36,075 nucleotides of DNA from an uncultured Clostridia bacterium (GCA_947627455.1 CANQWC010000025.1:1-36075), one strand, 5' to 3'; positions 1 to 8,893 are shown, counted from the stretch's first letter. Translations and numbers: made by a program. Notes: generated by a model from the letters alone, not told the origin.

Positions 1-629
1 AGGAGGTGGTGTATAATGAACAATTTTCTTAGTCTAGTTTTTTTAAATTTGTGTACGATTTTTGTTGACTAGTGCATTTTATGTGAATTCTCTCCGCCAG
101 ATAAATCACAACGTCCAAGTTTTATATGCCCCATCACCCTAAGCGGACATTTTTTAAGCAAATTTCTGGGTAATTTTCAAAAAAGTTTGCCGAAAATTCA
201 AAATTTCTCCGTTTAATACAAAAGCTGAGATTTTTGCAATCAGCTTGTTGTGCAATTTTTAGTGGCTGTTTTTGTTTCAGTAACACTTAAATTTGAGAAA
301 AAGCAACTGACGTGGAAAGAATTTAAATATAAAAATACCAACGTACCAGATTTGATACATTGGCATTTTTTCATATGAGCAGGGTTTGGGGAAGGCACTC
401 CCCAACAAGATTCCGCGCAGACAAATTTGAGCTTCAAACCAAATTTGATCCCGCGGTAGAATCTTGCTCTAAACCTCACCACCTTTATCGTCATATCAAG
501 CATACCCTGTTTTTCGGCTGTATAATTGCGCTACTTTTACAAATCGAAAGGGAAATCATGTTTGCAAAATTCACTGCAATATGCGGCCTCATTATACTTG
601 CCCTCTACGCATCCTCTCAAATTTAACGA
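1..629. other. Left-edge AT-rich stretch without a convincing gene
   Basis: No open frame here has both a ribosome binding site and a recognisable protein. An 18-codon frame starts at 16 behind a perfect AGGAGG at the very edge (MNNFLSLVFLNLCTIFVD, then TAG at 70-72); it could be a hydrophobic leader or tiny membrane peptide, but this cannot be decided. The only clear structure is the large inverted repeat at 381-478. Base composition is poorer in GC than the rest of the window. Confidence 0.5.
381..478. repeat. Large imperfect inverted repeat
   Basis: The left arm holds AGGGTTT (381-387), CAAGATTC (406-413) and CGCG (414-417). The right arm holds CGCG (452-455), GAATCTTG (459-466) and AAACCT (471-476). 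Two copies of the self-complementary CAAATTTG (422-429, 440-447) lie at the centre, and a small GGGG...CCCC hairpin sits in the left arm. As a transcript or cruciform this would fold into a structure of about 100 nt. It could be a MITE-like remnant or the decayed end of an upstream unit; no target-site duplication was identified. Confidence 0.5.
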
Positions 630-658
630 TTGACATCATTTTTATGATAGTATATAAT
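630..658 (+). promoter_or_regulatory. Consensus sigma-A promoter for the AraC-type regulator
   Basis: TTGACA at 630-635, a 17-base spacer and TATAAT at 653-658 form a perfect match to the vegetative consensus. The expected start is near 665, giving a short leader before the ATG at 692. So perfect a promoter suggests steady expression of the regulator rather than activator dependence. Confidence 0.85.
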
Positions 659-691
659 ATACACACTAAACATATCTTAGGAAGTGATAAA

Positions 692-1444
692 ATGTACTCT
701 ATCCGCCGAATCGGTACGGCTGACAATGCTAAGCACGACGTGAACTTTTCTATCGATCGACCGCGAGGCTACGACTGCTACCTGCTGCTTTTTGTAAAAA
801 CAAAGGCGGTGTTTTACCTTGATGGCGTGGAAAATATCTGCAAGCCGAACACGCTCATTCTTTATAATATCGGCACGTCTCATCGCTACAAGGCGTTCGG
901 CGGCGAGTACGTCAACGAATGGCTGCAATTTGATTCCGACGAGCTGCCGCCGATACCCCTCGACGAGCTTATTTATGTCGGCAACGTCGTGGACATAAGC
1001 GGGTATTTTCGGCTGATATATGACGCATTCTATCGCCGAAATTACCGCGTCTGCGCACTTTTGCTGAGGGCTGTTTTTGCCGAAATATCGGCAGTTTGCG
1101 GGCGCCCTGCCTATCGCTCACAATATTCTTCAGAGCTTATTGAACTTAGAAAAGCGCTGTATGACCACCCCGAGCGCAAGTGGTCGATTCGCAGCATGTC
1201 GGAACAGCTCCACGTCAGCGAGCCGTATCTTCAGGAGCTTTATAAAGGTGCTTTTGGGGTCACCTGCGGAGCCGACGTCATAAACGCGCGCATCGAATTT
1301 GCGAAGACTTTGATTGAGGAAACCGACCTGAATATTACCGAAATCAGCGGGCAATGCGGCTATGAAAGCATCATACATTTTTCGCGACAGTTTAAGAAAA
1401 TGACGGGCGTTTCGCCGTCCGCGTACAGAAAACGATATAGATAG
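692..1444 (+). CDS. AraC/XylS-family transcriptional regulator
   Basis: A 250-residue DNA-binding regulator. The first 140 or so residues look like an AraC-type cupin ligand-binding region (hydrophobic beta pattern around YLLLFVKTKAVFYL). The last 100 residues carry the double helix-turn-helix: first helix pair around SIRSMSEQLHVSEPYLQEL, second around NITEISGQCGYESIIHFSRQF, ending in the usual GVSPSAYRKRYR. The ATG at 692 is chosen because AGGAAG lies 7 bases upstream and homology begins there; in-frame upstream codons precede or overlap the promoter. It sits 160 bases before a GH2-uxaB-uxaA operon on the same strand, so it most likely activates that operon in response to a sugar or uronide. 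That role is inferred from position, not sequence. Confidence 0.9.
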   Translation: MYSIRRIGTADNAKHDVNFSIDRPRGYDCYLLLFVKTKAVFYLDGVENICKPNTLILYNIGTSHRYKAFGGEYVNEWLQFDSDELPPIPLDELIYVGNVVDISGYFRLIYDAFYRRNYRVCALLLRAVFAEISAVCGRPAYRSQYSSELIELRKALYDHPERKWSIRSMSEQLHVSEPYLQELYKGAFGVTCGADVINARIEFAKTLIEETDLNITEISGQCGYESIIHFSRQFKKMTGVSPSAYRKRYR

Positions 1445-1545
1445 AATTTAATATATCTTAGGTTTTATAATTCTATTGGGCGATGCTGCATAACATTATA
1501 TTTGTTAAAATTATCACAATTTATGTGTGGCGAGCAGAGCTTTTC

Positions 1546-1556
1546 AGTGCTATAAT
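1546..1556 (+). promoter_or_regulatory. Extended -10 promoter without -35, candidate AraC-activated
   Basis: TGCTATAAT ends at 1556 and matches an extended -10 (TGnTATAAT), but the expected -35 position near 1528-1533 reads TGGCGA, far from TTGACA. An activator-dependent promoter of this shape suits control by the AraC-type protein encoded just upstream. The start would fall near 1563, about 40 bases before the GH2 ATG. No direct-repeat operator was defined with certainty. Confidence 0.55.
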
Positions 1557-1604
1557 TATTACACTAAAGGCAGGCAAAACCGCTTCACAAAGGAGAAAAT
1601 TACC

Positions 1605-3680
1605 ATGACTAACGCAGGAAGAACCGTCATAGATTTTGACATGGATTGGAAATTTTTAAAGATGACTCGGGCAGACGGGCGACGTGAGCTGCCCATAGAA
1701 AATTTTGACTTTGATGATTCTGTATGCGAAAACGTCAATCTTCCGCACACATGGAACGCCGTCGACGGGGCAGACGGCCGCGGTGGAATTGACGAGGGTG
1801 GCGAAAACTACTACCGCGGACTCGGCGGATACAGAAAAAACTATGTATTTCCGTCCGAACTTGGTGGCAAGCGCATTTTCATGGAATTTAAAGGCGCAAA
1901 TACGGTCGCGGAGCTTTACATAAACGGTAGCTTTGTCGGCAAACACGAGGGCGGCTATGCGGCATTCAGATTTGACATCACCAACTTTGTAACGCTCGGT
2001 GAGGAAAACCTGATATGCGTAAAGGTCAATAATGCGCCGACCGACTATATCGCGCCTATCACCGACCAAGGCGACTTCACGAAGATGGGCGGAATTTACC
2101 GTGATGTCAGACTGATCGCGGTGCCCGATTTGCACATCGACCTTATGGACTACGGTTCGTCGGGCATGTATATCACTCCTGAGAATATATCAAATTCAAG
2201 TGCTGATATCCGAGTGCTTGTGAAGCTTAGAAACGATTGTGTGGATAGAAAATCCGTAAATATAGTTACAGAAATTTTTGATGCCGACGAAAGATGCGTC
2301 GGCAAATCAGACAGTGTTGAAATTATCAATCACGAGAAATCGGCAGATTACAATACATCAATAGTTATTCAAAATCCGCACTTGTGGAACGGCATTCATG
2401 ACCCATATCTTTACACTGCTAAAGTCACGTTATTTTCTGATGATAGCGAAATTTTAGACGAGGTCAGCGAAAGCTTCGGCGTTCGCACATATCATATCGA
2501 CCCTGACGAGGGCTTCTTACTCAACGTCAAATATTACGACCTCCACGGCGTGAATTACCATCAGGACAGCTTTGAAAGTGGCTGGGCGATGACTGATGAG
2601 CAGTGCGAGCGCGACTACAAAATGATGCGGGAGCTCGGCTGCACGGCCGTGAGAATGGCGCACTACCAACACGACAGTTATGAATACGATATCTGCGACA
2701 GGCTTGGGTTCTGTGTTTGGACGGAAATAGGAATCGTCAATAAGATGTCGGCAGATGATGACAATTTATCAATTGCATATGGCTTCGCAGATAATGCCAA
2801 ACAGCAGCTCCGCGAACTGATTCGCCAGAATTACAATCACCCATCGGTCATAATCTGGGGAATCTCAAACGAGCTGTACCAAATGTCTGAAGATATTTTC
2901 GAGCTGTATACCGAGCTTCAGGCAACCGCAAAATCTGAGGATAAGTCAAGACTTACTTCTTTCGCCGACGCGCAATTCTGGGGCAGATTCATGGAGCTGC
3001 CGGGCGACGTAGTCGGCTACAACCGCTATTTTGGCTGGTACATCGACGGGGCCGACAACGCATTCGGCAAATGGCTCGACGAGTATCACAAAAAAGAAAA
3101 CCGCCCGATAGCCGTCACCGAATACGGCGGTGGCGGGGCAATCTCGCAGCACAAGGACAGCATTATTTGGGCGGAGGATATCGACAGTTGGGGGCCAAGA
3201 CATCCCGAAAATTACCAGTCGGCGCTGCACGAGGACATCTGGGCGCAATTTTCCGAGAGACCTTATATCTGGGGCAAATTCGTCTGGTGCATGTTCGATT
3301 TTGCGTCCGACGGGCGCGAGGAAGGCGACACTAAAGGGCAGAACGACAAGGGACTTTGCACCCGCGAACGGGTGCCGAAGGACGCATTTTATTTCTACAA
3401 ATCGGTCTGGAACGACGAGCCGATGGTTTGGCTGACCGAAAAACGGTTTGCCGAGCGGCCGAGCGTCGTTCCGCAGGTCAAGGCATACAGCAACGCCGAG
3501 AGCGTGGAACTGTTTGTTGACGGCGTTTCACAAGGCTTGGGCGCGAAAAACGGCACCATTTTTACATGGGAAAACATCAATCTTTATGTCGGAGTAACGT
3601 GTAAAATCAATGTTGTTGCGATGTTTGCTGACGGCACAATTTTAGAGGACTTCGCAGAATGGAAAGGGGCAAGATCGTGA
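1605..3680 (+). CDS. Glycoside hydrolase family 2 protein (beta-galactosidase/beta-glucuronidase type)
   Basis: A 691-residue retaining exo-glycosidase. It has an N-terminal jelly-roll sugar-binding domain (about 1-185, with YYRGLGGYRKNY and GGIYRDVRLI), an immunoglobulin-like middle domain, a TIM barrel (about 300-600) and a DUF4982-like C-terminal domain (about 610-690). Glu423 in SNELYQ is the expected acid/base and Glu506 in VTEYGGGG the expected nucleophile. An Asn580-Asp-Lys582 triplet occupies the place of the N-x-K motif that contacts the uronate carboxylate in beta-glucuronidases, but NDKG also occurs in GH2 beta-galactosidases. The ATG at 1605 follows AAAGGAG. There is no signal peptide, so it acts in the cytoplasm on imported glycosides. 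Its stop overlaps the GTG of uxaB (GTGA), which ties it to uronate metabolism; a beta-galacturonidase or beta-glucuronidase is the favoured inference. Confidence 0.92.
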   Translation: MTNAGRTVIDFDMDWKFLKMTRADGRRELPIENFDFDDSVCENVNLPHTWNAVDGADGRGGIDEGGENYYRGLGGYRKNYVFPSELGGKRIFMEFKGANTVAELYINGSFVGKHEGGYAAFRFDITNFVTLGEENLICVKVNNAPTDYIAPITDQGDFTKMGGIYRDVRLIAVPDLHIDLMDYGSSGMYITPENISNSSADIRVLVKLRNDCVDRKSVNIVTEIFDADERCVGKSDSVEIINHEKSADYNTSIVIQNPHLWNGIHDPYLYTAKVTLFSDDSEILDEVSESFGVRTYHIDPDEGFLLNVKYYDLHGVNYHQDSFESGWAMTDEQCERDYKMMRELGCTAVRMAHYQHDSYEYDICDRLGFCVWTEIGIVNKMSADDDNLSIAYGFADNAKQQLRELIRQNYNHPSVIIWGISNELYQMSEDIFELYTELQATAKSEDKSRLTSFADAQFWGRFMELPGDVVGYNRYFGWYIDGADNAFGKWLDEYHKKENRPIAVTEYGGGGAISQHKDSIIWAEDIDSWGPRHPENYQSALHEDIWAQFSERPYIWGKFVWCMFDFASDGREEGDTKGQNDKGLCTRERVPKDAFYFYKSVWNDEPMVWLTEKRFAERPSVVPQVKAYSNAESVELFVDGVSQGLGAKNGTIFTWENINLYVGVTCKINVVAMFADGTILEDFAEWKGARS

Positions 3681-5119
3681 ACCTGCTTAACAGAAAATCG
3701 TATCATGCGCCTGAAAGACCAATTAAAATTTTGCAATTCGGGGAGGGCAACTTTCTGCGCGGGTTTGCAGACTGGATAATTCAGGAATTAAACGACTCGG
3801 GCACGCTGAATTCCGACGTCGCGGTCGTTCAGCCGAGACCGTCGGGCAGGGTGCGCGAGCTTCAAAAACAGGACGGACTTTACACCATCTGCCTTGAGGG
3901 CTTGGAGCATGGAGAGGCGGTCAGCAAATGCCGTATTATCGACGTTTTACGGGATTTTATCGACCCCTACACCGACTATGAAAAGCTGATTTCATATGCC
4001 GAAAGCGAGGACCTTGAAATCGTGATTTCAAACACGACAGAGGCGGGAATTGCGCTCGACAGGTCAGACATTGATTTTTCGACATGCCCGAAAAGCTTTC
4101 CCGGCAAACTGCTTGCGCTTCTGAAACGGCGCTATGACTACTTCGACGGCGATACGAAAAAGGGGCTCGCAATAATTCCGTGCGAACTCATTGACCAAAA
4201 CGGAGAAACGCTTCGACGCTGTCTGAACGATTTGGCAGGAATCATGCACCTCGATTGCGACTTCATCGACTGGCTCAACACCGCAAACCGCTTCGCCGAC
4301 ACGCTCGTCGACCGAATTGTGCCCGGGTTTCCGAGCAAAAGCGCCGACGAAATTTGCCGAAAAATCGGGTTTATTGACAAAAATATCGTACATGGTGAAA
4401 TTTTCCACCTCTGGGTCATCAAAAGCGACCCGTTCATCCGCAAGAAATTTCCGGCGGACAGCGCGGGTCTGAACGTGATTTTTGTCGAAGACGTCGCGCC
4501 CTACAGGGAGCGCAAGGTGAAAATTCTGAACGGCGCGCACACCGCGATGACCCCGATCGCCTACCTTTGCGGGCTCGACACTGTGGTAGAATCAGTCAAT
4601 GATGAAGATGTTGGAAAATTCATAAATGAGCTTATCAATTATGAGATAAAGCCGACAATTAAGCTCCCAGAAAATGAGATCGATGACTTTGCAAACAGCG
4701 TAATAGAGCGGTTTAAGAATTCTTTTATCAGGCATGAACTTATGTCCATCGCACTTAATTCGACGTCAAAATTCAGGACAAGGCTGCTGCCTACATATGA
4801 TGATTATAAATCAATCCTTGGAGAGCCGCCGAGGCACATTCTCTTCGCGTTTGCTTCGCTTGCGGTTTTTTACAGAGGCAAGCGCGGAGATGAAAATATA
4901 CCCCTATCGGATTCGCTCGAGTATCTTGATTTTTGGAATGATGTTTGGCAGGAGGGCGACTGCGAGAAAATCGCGGAAAAGGCGCTGTCGAACGCCGAGA
5001 TTTGGGGTAGGAATTTGGCAAATGATGACAATATCAGGCTCGTGGCAAGCTACATTCGGGCGATTTTGGAGCATGGTGAGAGAGCAGCTTTGAGGCAATT
5101 TTTAGGAGGAAAGCTATGA
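3677..5119 (+). CDS. uxaB: Tagaturonate reductase (altronate oxidoreductase), UxaB-like
   Basis: A 480-residue member of the polyol-specific long-chain dehydrogenase/reductase family. It reduces D-tagaturonate to D-altronate with NADH in galacturonate breakdown. The N-terminus has the nucleotide-binding pattern ILQFGEGNFLRGF. The family signature K-x4-N-x2-H is present in KVKILNGAH. Closeness to UxaB rather than mannitol or fructuronate (UxuB) dehydrogenase is judged from the opening residues and from the adjoining uxaA. The GTG at 3677 is preferred over ATG 3659 because it follows AAAGGGG by about 7 bases and makes a GTGA overlap with the GH2 stop, implying translational coupling. The gene ends in an ATGA overlap with uxaA. 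No uronate isomerase (uxaC) or KDG kinase lies in the window. Confidence 0.88.
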   Translation: MNLLNRKSYHAPERPIKILQFGEGNFLRGFADWIIQELNDSGTLNSDVAVVQPRPSGRVRELQKQDGLYTICLEGLEHGEAVSKCRIIDVLRDFIDPYTDYEKLISYAESEDLEIVISNTTEAGIALDRSDIDFSTCPKSFPGKLLALLKRRYDYFDGDTKKGLAIIPCELIDQNGETLRRCLNDLAGIMHLDCDFIDWLNTANRFADTLVDRIVPGFPSKSADEICRKIGFIDKNIVHGEIFHLWVIKSDPFIRKKFPADSAGLNVIFVEDVAPYRERKVKILNGAHTAMTPIAYLCGLDTVVESVNDEDVGKFINELINYEIKPTIKLPENEIDDFANSVIERFKNSFIRHELMSIALNSTSKFRTRLLPTYDDYKSILGEPPRHILFAFASLAVFYRGKRGDENIPLSDSLEYLDFWNDVWQEGDCEKIAEKALSNAEIWGRNLANDDNIRLVASYIRAILEHGERAALRQFLGGKL

Positions 5120-6597
5120 AAAAATCCATCGTAATTTCCACGTTCGACTCGGTCGGGGTGGCGCTCGTACCTCTTAAAAAGGACGAAACCATCGAGGGCG
5201 TGACGCTTTCAGAGGACATCGAAAGGGGTCATAAATTCGCGCTGCGCGATATTCATATCGGAGAAAACGTCAAAAAATACGGAGAGCCTATCGGTCATGC
5301 GACTGCCGAAATTAAGGCAGGTTCGCACGTCCATACGCACAACATGGCGACGAATCTCTCCGGCATTTTGGAGTATGAATATCACAAGAAGGGCGTTCAA
5401 AAGTCTGAAAAACCGCGTTCCCGTGATATTTATGTATACGAGCGAAAGGGCGGAGAGATCGGCATCAGAAACGAGCTTTGGGTCATTCCGACGGTCGGCT
5501 GCGTGAATTCTCAGGCGAGAACTATCGTCTCAGAATTTATCAAATATCATGGCAGCAATCTGCCGGGCATCGACGGCGTTTTTGCGCTCACTCACCCATA
5601 CGGCTGCTCGCAGGTCGGCGGTGATTTAGCGCGCACGCGAATGATCCTCCAAAAAATGGCAAAGCATCCGAACTGCGGTGGGGCGTTGATTCTCGGACTC
5701 GGCTGCGAAAACAATCGAATGGATATTTTTAGGAAAACTTTCGGTGAACATACTCCCGAGCGTATTGAATTTTTAGTCGCGCAGGACGTGGAAGACGAGA
5801 TTTCCGAGGGAGTGAAGCTGCTTGAGCGGCTTTATGACAATGCAAAATATGACAAAAGAATCAAAAAAGACCTGTCATGCCTAAAAATCGGGCTTAAGTG
5901 CGGCGGCTCTGACGGTCTCTCGGGAATCACCGCAAACCCGCTTGTTGGGCGGTTTTCCGACTATCTGACGGCGGTCGGCGGAACGACCGTGATGACCGAA
6001 GTTCCCGAGATGTTCGGGGCGGAGCAGATCCTCATGAATCGCACAAAAAATCGAGATGTATTTGAAAAAATCGTCAAACTAATTAACGACTTTAAGGGGT
6101 ATTATCTGAGCCATGGGCAGCCGATTTCCGATAATCCGTCGCCCGGGAACATCGCCGGCGGCATCACGACGCTTGAAGAGAAGTCGCTCGGCTGTGTGCA
6201 AAAATCAGGGAACAGCGAGATTTCGGGCGTTTTGTTTTATGGCGACGCCGTCACCGAGCGCGGGTTGAACCTCCTGAGCGGCCCCGGCAACGACATGGTC
6301 GCGGTCACGAATCTTGCCTGCGCGGGCTGTCACATGGTGCTTTTCACGACCAGTCGCGGCACGCCGCTCGGCGGTTTTGTGCCGACTGTCAAGATCTCGA
6401 CCAACTCGGAGCTGGCGCGCAAAAAGTGCGGTTGGATCGACTTTGATGCGGGCAAGATTGCCGATGGGGAGAGCTTTGAAAGCGTTATGGAGCGGCTTAT
6501 CAACCTTGTTGTGAGCATCGTGAACGGAACCCCGACCGCCAACGAGCGCAGCGGCTCGCGTGATCTTGCGATTTTCAAGACGGGGGTGACGCTGTGA
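5116..6597 (+). CDS. uxaA: Altronate dehydratase, UxaA
   Basis: A 493-residue UxaA/GarD-family dehydratase that converts D-altronate to 2-keto-3-deoxy-D-gluconate. It has an N-terminal SAF domain (about 1-95, with HVHTHNM near the domain end) and a C-terminal catalytic domain with conserved Gly/Cys-rich stretches such as LTHPYGCSQ, GLGCENN, LKCGGSDG and the ending CAGCHMVLFTTSRG. Length is typical for the full two-domain enzyme. The start codon overlaps the uxaB stop (ATGA) and AGGAGG lies just upstream, so it is third in a tightly coupled operon. A weak hairpin (6651-6679) follows the stop. Confidence 0.95.
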   Translation: MKKSIVISTFDSVGVALVPLKKDETIEGVTLSEDIERGHKFALRDIHIGENVKKYGEPIGHATAEIKAGSHVHTHNMATNLSGILEYEYHKKGVQKSEKPRSRDIYVYERKGGEIGIRNELWVIPTVGCVNSQARTIVSEFIKYHGSNLPGIDGVFALTHPYGCSQVGGDLARTRMILQKMAKHPNCGGALILGLGCENNRMDIFRKTFGEHTPERIEFLVAQDVEDEISEGVKLLERLYDNAKYDKRIKKDLSCLKIGLKCGGSDGLSGITANPLVGRFSDYLTAVGGTTVMTEVPEMFGAEQILMNRTKNRDVFEKIVKLINDFKGYYLSHGQPISDNPSPGNIAGGITTLEEKSLGCVQKSGNSEISGVLFYGDAVTERGLNLLSGPGNDMVAVTNLACAGCHMVLFTTSRGTPLGGFVPTVKISTNSELARKKCGWIDFDAGKIADGESFESVMERLINLVVSIVNGTPTANERSGSRDLAIFKTGVTL

Positions 6598-6650
6598 GGG
6601 GTATATTTTGATTTTATGAGATAGTGCGACGGTTCATTAAATATATTCAA

Positions 6651-6679
6651 AAAGCCATGTCCGCGGAGGGTATGGCTTT
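6651..6679 (+). terminator. Weak hairpin after uxaA
   Basis: AAAGCCAT (6651-6658) pairs with ATGGCTTT (6672-6679) around a 13-base loop. Only TTTG follows the stem, so if it terminates the uxa operon it does so inefficiently. Confidence 0.4.
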
Positions 6680-6826
6680 GTTAGTCCTGATTTGCGGACG
6701 AATTGCCGAGAGTTTTTGTATTTTTACAACGAAAATAAGATAGAGTGCAGCCATTGAACACCAAAATGACTATAAGCGATTTTTTCGGTTTTGGGCTTAT
6801 TTTGTGACAAAAATGATCTATAAAAG

Positions 6827-6858
6827 CGGCACTTGTGTGTGTTGACGTACAAGTGCCG
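6827..6858 (-). terminator. Hairpin with T-run on the minus strand
   Basis: CGGCACTTGT (6827-6836) pairs with ACAAGTGCCG (6849-6858). Read on the minus strand the stem is followed by CTTTTA, so it may be a backstop terminator for the asd-dapA-dapB transcript, about 300 bases past the dapB stop. Confidence 0.45.
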
Positions 6859-6917
6859 AAGCGGTTTGTGAGATTGTTTTGCTTTGATTGTAAGCGTGGG
6901 AAATAGGTTAGGATCTT

Positions 6918-7134
6918 TAAGTGTGGGGAACCCCTCATTCGGGTTCCCCCGCGTCGCAACAGCCCACCGGGCTGATTGCTCCTCCCCTTCCTGCGTTTTT
7001 TCATTTTTAAAAGAGCACGCTCGGTCGCGTGCTCTTTTTGGGGTTTTCGCGCTCTGCGGAGCGCGACGATGGGGCTCTGCCCCCTCGACCCCCGTGAGCC
7101 TTTTGAGAAAGGCTCAAGCGAAAACTTTTGATTT
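6918..7134. repeat. Hairpin-string intergenic repeat, copy A
   Basis: A run of short hairpins fills most of the gap between uxaA and dapB: GGGGAACCC/GGGTTCCCC (6925-6949), AGCCCACCGGGCT (6961-6973), the terminator at 7003-7039, GCGCTCTGCGGAGCGC (7050-7065) and GAGCCTTT/AAAGGCTC (7097-7116), then CGAAAACTTTTGATTT. Several modules recur in copy C and one in copy B, in the same order. The rest of 6598-7156 contains no gene I can support. Confidence 0.75.
7003..7039. terminator. Bidirectional intrinsic terminator between uxaA and dapB
   Basis: AAAGAGCACGC (7010-7020) pairs perfectly with GCGTGCTCTTT (7027-7037) around a 6-base loop. There is a T-run on each strand, so it can stop both the uxa operon and the dap operon, which converge here. 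Confidence 0.8.
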
Positions 7135-7156
7135 CTCGTGCAAATGGAGACATCTC

Positions 7157-7906
7157 TCAAATCATATCCGCCATTCCGTAAAGCCCCGCGGGACGGTTTG
7201 AAACAAAGATCGCGGCGTTCACTGCGCCGACAGCGAAAACCTCTTTCGAGGCGGCAGAATGGCTCAGCGTGATGACCTCGTCGCGGCCCGCAAAAATAAT
7301 CTCGTGCTCCCCGACGATCGTGCCGCCCCTGACCGAGTGAATTCCGATCTCCGAGGGGTCGCGCTTTCTCCTGACGCTATGGCGGTCGTAAATGTAGTTA
7401 TACTTCCCCGCCCTCGCCTCGTTGATGGAGTCGGCGAGCATCAGCGCGGTGCCGCTCGGGGCGTCAAGCTTTCGGTTGTGATGGCGCTCGACAATCTCGA
7501 CGTCAAACTGGTCGCCGAGAACCGACGCCGCCTTTTTCGCAAGCTCGCGCAGAAGATTTATTCCTATCGACATGTTCGCGGTGAAAAATATCGGAATTTT
7601 CTCGGCTGCCGAGCGAATTTTTTCGGTCTGCTCGGGAGTATAGCCCGTCGTCGCGAGGACGAGCGAAACCCCGTTCGTGAGGGCATAGCTCAGAAGCCCG
7701 TCGAGCGCGGAGGGGTGCGTAAAGTCGACGATGACATCGGGAACTTCGGGGAGATCGGCGGGCGAAGTATAGACCGTAAAGTCAGAATACTTTACAGGAT
7801 TGATGTCAATCCCCGCAACGGTCTTGCAGTCGTCGCGGTTTGAAATAATGTCCGCAATCACCCTGCCCATCTTTCCGCAGGCGCCGCTGATAACGATTTT
7901 GGTCAA
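7157..7906 (-). CDS. dapB: 4-hydroxy-tetrahydrodipicolinate reductase
   Basis: A 249-residue NAD(P)H-dependent enzyme that reduces hydroxy-tetrahydrodipicolinate in the lysine/meso-diaminopimelate pathway. The N-terminal Rossmann motif reads GACGKMG; VDFTHPSA and LATTGYTP follow. The catalytic region EIVERHHNRKLDAPSGTA (two His and the Lys) and the C-terminal IGIHSVRGG are intact. A TTG at 7906 is chosen over the GTG at 7915: AGGAAG lies 9 bases from the TTG but only 2 from the GTG, and the protein then begins (M)TKIVISGACGKMG as in the family. It is the last gene of asd-dapA-dapB, 58 bases after dapA. Function is secure; only the start is open. Confidence 0.95.
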   Translation of the reverse strand: MTKIVISGACGKMGRVIADIISNRDDCKTVAGIDINPVKYSDFTVYTSPADLPEVPDVIVDFTHPSALDGLLSYALTNGVSLVLATTGYTPEQTEKIRSAAEKIPIFFTANMSIGINLLRELAKKAASVLGDQFDVEIVERHHNRKLDAPSGTALMLADSINEARAGKYNYIYDRHSVRRKRDPSEIGIHSVRGGTIVGEHEIIFAGRDEVITLSHSAASKEVFAVGAVNAAIFVSNRPAGLYGMADMI

Positions 7907-7964
7907 TTCTTTCACTTCCTTGATGGCGTTCAGTTATTTATCGTGATGGATATGTAAAGCAATA

Positions 7965-8855
7965 CTACTTTACAAGCCCGTGTTTCATAAGTTCTGCCGA
8001 GAGGGCGGCTTCGGCCTCTTTTGTCATGTCGCAAAGCGGCAGTCGACAGTGCCCGACGTCAAGACCCATGAGGTTCATCGCGGCCTTGACGGGGACGGGG
8101 TTGACATCGGAAAACAGGGCGTTTGTGAGCGACATATACTTCATCGCGAGGCTTCTTGCGGCCTCAAAATCATTCTCAAGGCAGAGCTCGCAGATGTCGT
8201 GGGTCTGCCTCGGCAGAATGTTCGACAAAACCGAGATAACGCCCATCGCGCCCAAAGACATCAGCGGGACAATCAGATCGTCGTTGCCGCTGTAAATCGG
8301 CAGATCGTCGCCGCACGCATCGATAAGCTTTGCGCAGTACGAGACGTTTCCGCTCGCCTCTTTGACGCCCGCGACGCGCGGGTGCTTTGAGAGCTCTTTA
8401 AATGTCGCGATGTCGACGCTCAGGCCCGTACGCTGGGGGATATGGTAGAGTATCGCGGGGATATTCACGCTTTCGAGCATCTTTTCATAGTGCCTGATGA
8501 GGCCGTGCTGCGAGGTTTTGTTGTAATACGGCGTGACCCACAAGAGCGCGTCGGCGCCCGCCTCTTCGGCAGCCTTTGAGGTCTCGATGCCGTAAGCGGT
8601 GTCGTTCGAGCCCGTCGAGCAAATCAGCGGGACGCGATGGTTCACCCGCTCGGCGGCATAGCGCATCAGGGCGCGGTGCTCATCGCCCGAAAGCGTGGCG
8701 TTCTCGCCCGTCGTGCCGACGGCGACAATCGCATCGGTGCCGTTTTCGATCTGAAAATCGATCAACTCGCCGAATTTTTCATAATTTATACTTCCGTCAG
8801 GGTTGAACGGCGTCACGATCGCGACTGCCGCGCCCTTGAAAATAGGAGTTTTCAT
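7965..8855 (-). CDS. dapA: 4-hydroxy-tetrahydrodipicolinate synthase
   Basis: A 296-residue TIM-barrel class I aldolase that condenses pyruvate with aspartate semialdehyde, the first committed step to lysine and diaminopimelate. Lys165 in VAGVKEASG is the Schiff-base lysine. Tyr137 in ILYHIPQRTG and Thr48-Thr49 in GTTGENATL complete the proton-relay residues. Length is normal. The ATG follows AAAGG. It lies 38 bases downstream of asd, whose product is its substrate, and upstream of dapB, which uses its product. The asparagine usually seen after the active-site Tyr (YNVPGRTG) is His here, a modest variation. Confidence 0.97.
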   Translation of the reverse strand: MKTPIFKGAAVAIVTPFNPDGSINYEKFGELIDFQIENGTDAIVAVGTTGENATLSGDEHRALMRYAAERVNHRVPLICSTGSNDTAYGIETSKAAEEAGADALLWVTPYYNKTSQHGLIRHYEKMLESVNIPAILYHIPQRTGLSVDIATFKELSKHPRVAGVKEASGNVSYCAKLIDACGDDLPIYSGNDDLIVPLMSLGAMGVISVLSNILPRQTHDICELCLENDFEAARSLAMKYMSLTNALFSDVNPVPVKAAMNLMGLDVGHCRLPLCDMTKEAEAALSAELMKHGLVK

Positions 8856-8893
8856 GGAAACATCGCCTTTCAGAAGTTAAATTTTTTGCGCTT

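Noticed and set aside
240-626. Two 87- to 88-codon frames on opposite strands near the left edge
   Set aside because: They overlap the inverted repeat at 381-478, have no start signal and no recognisable sequence.
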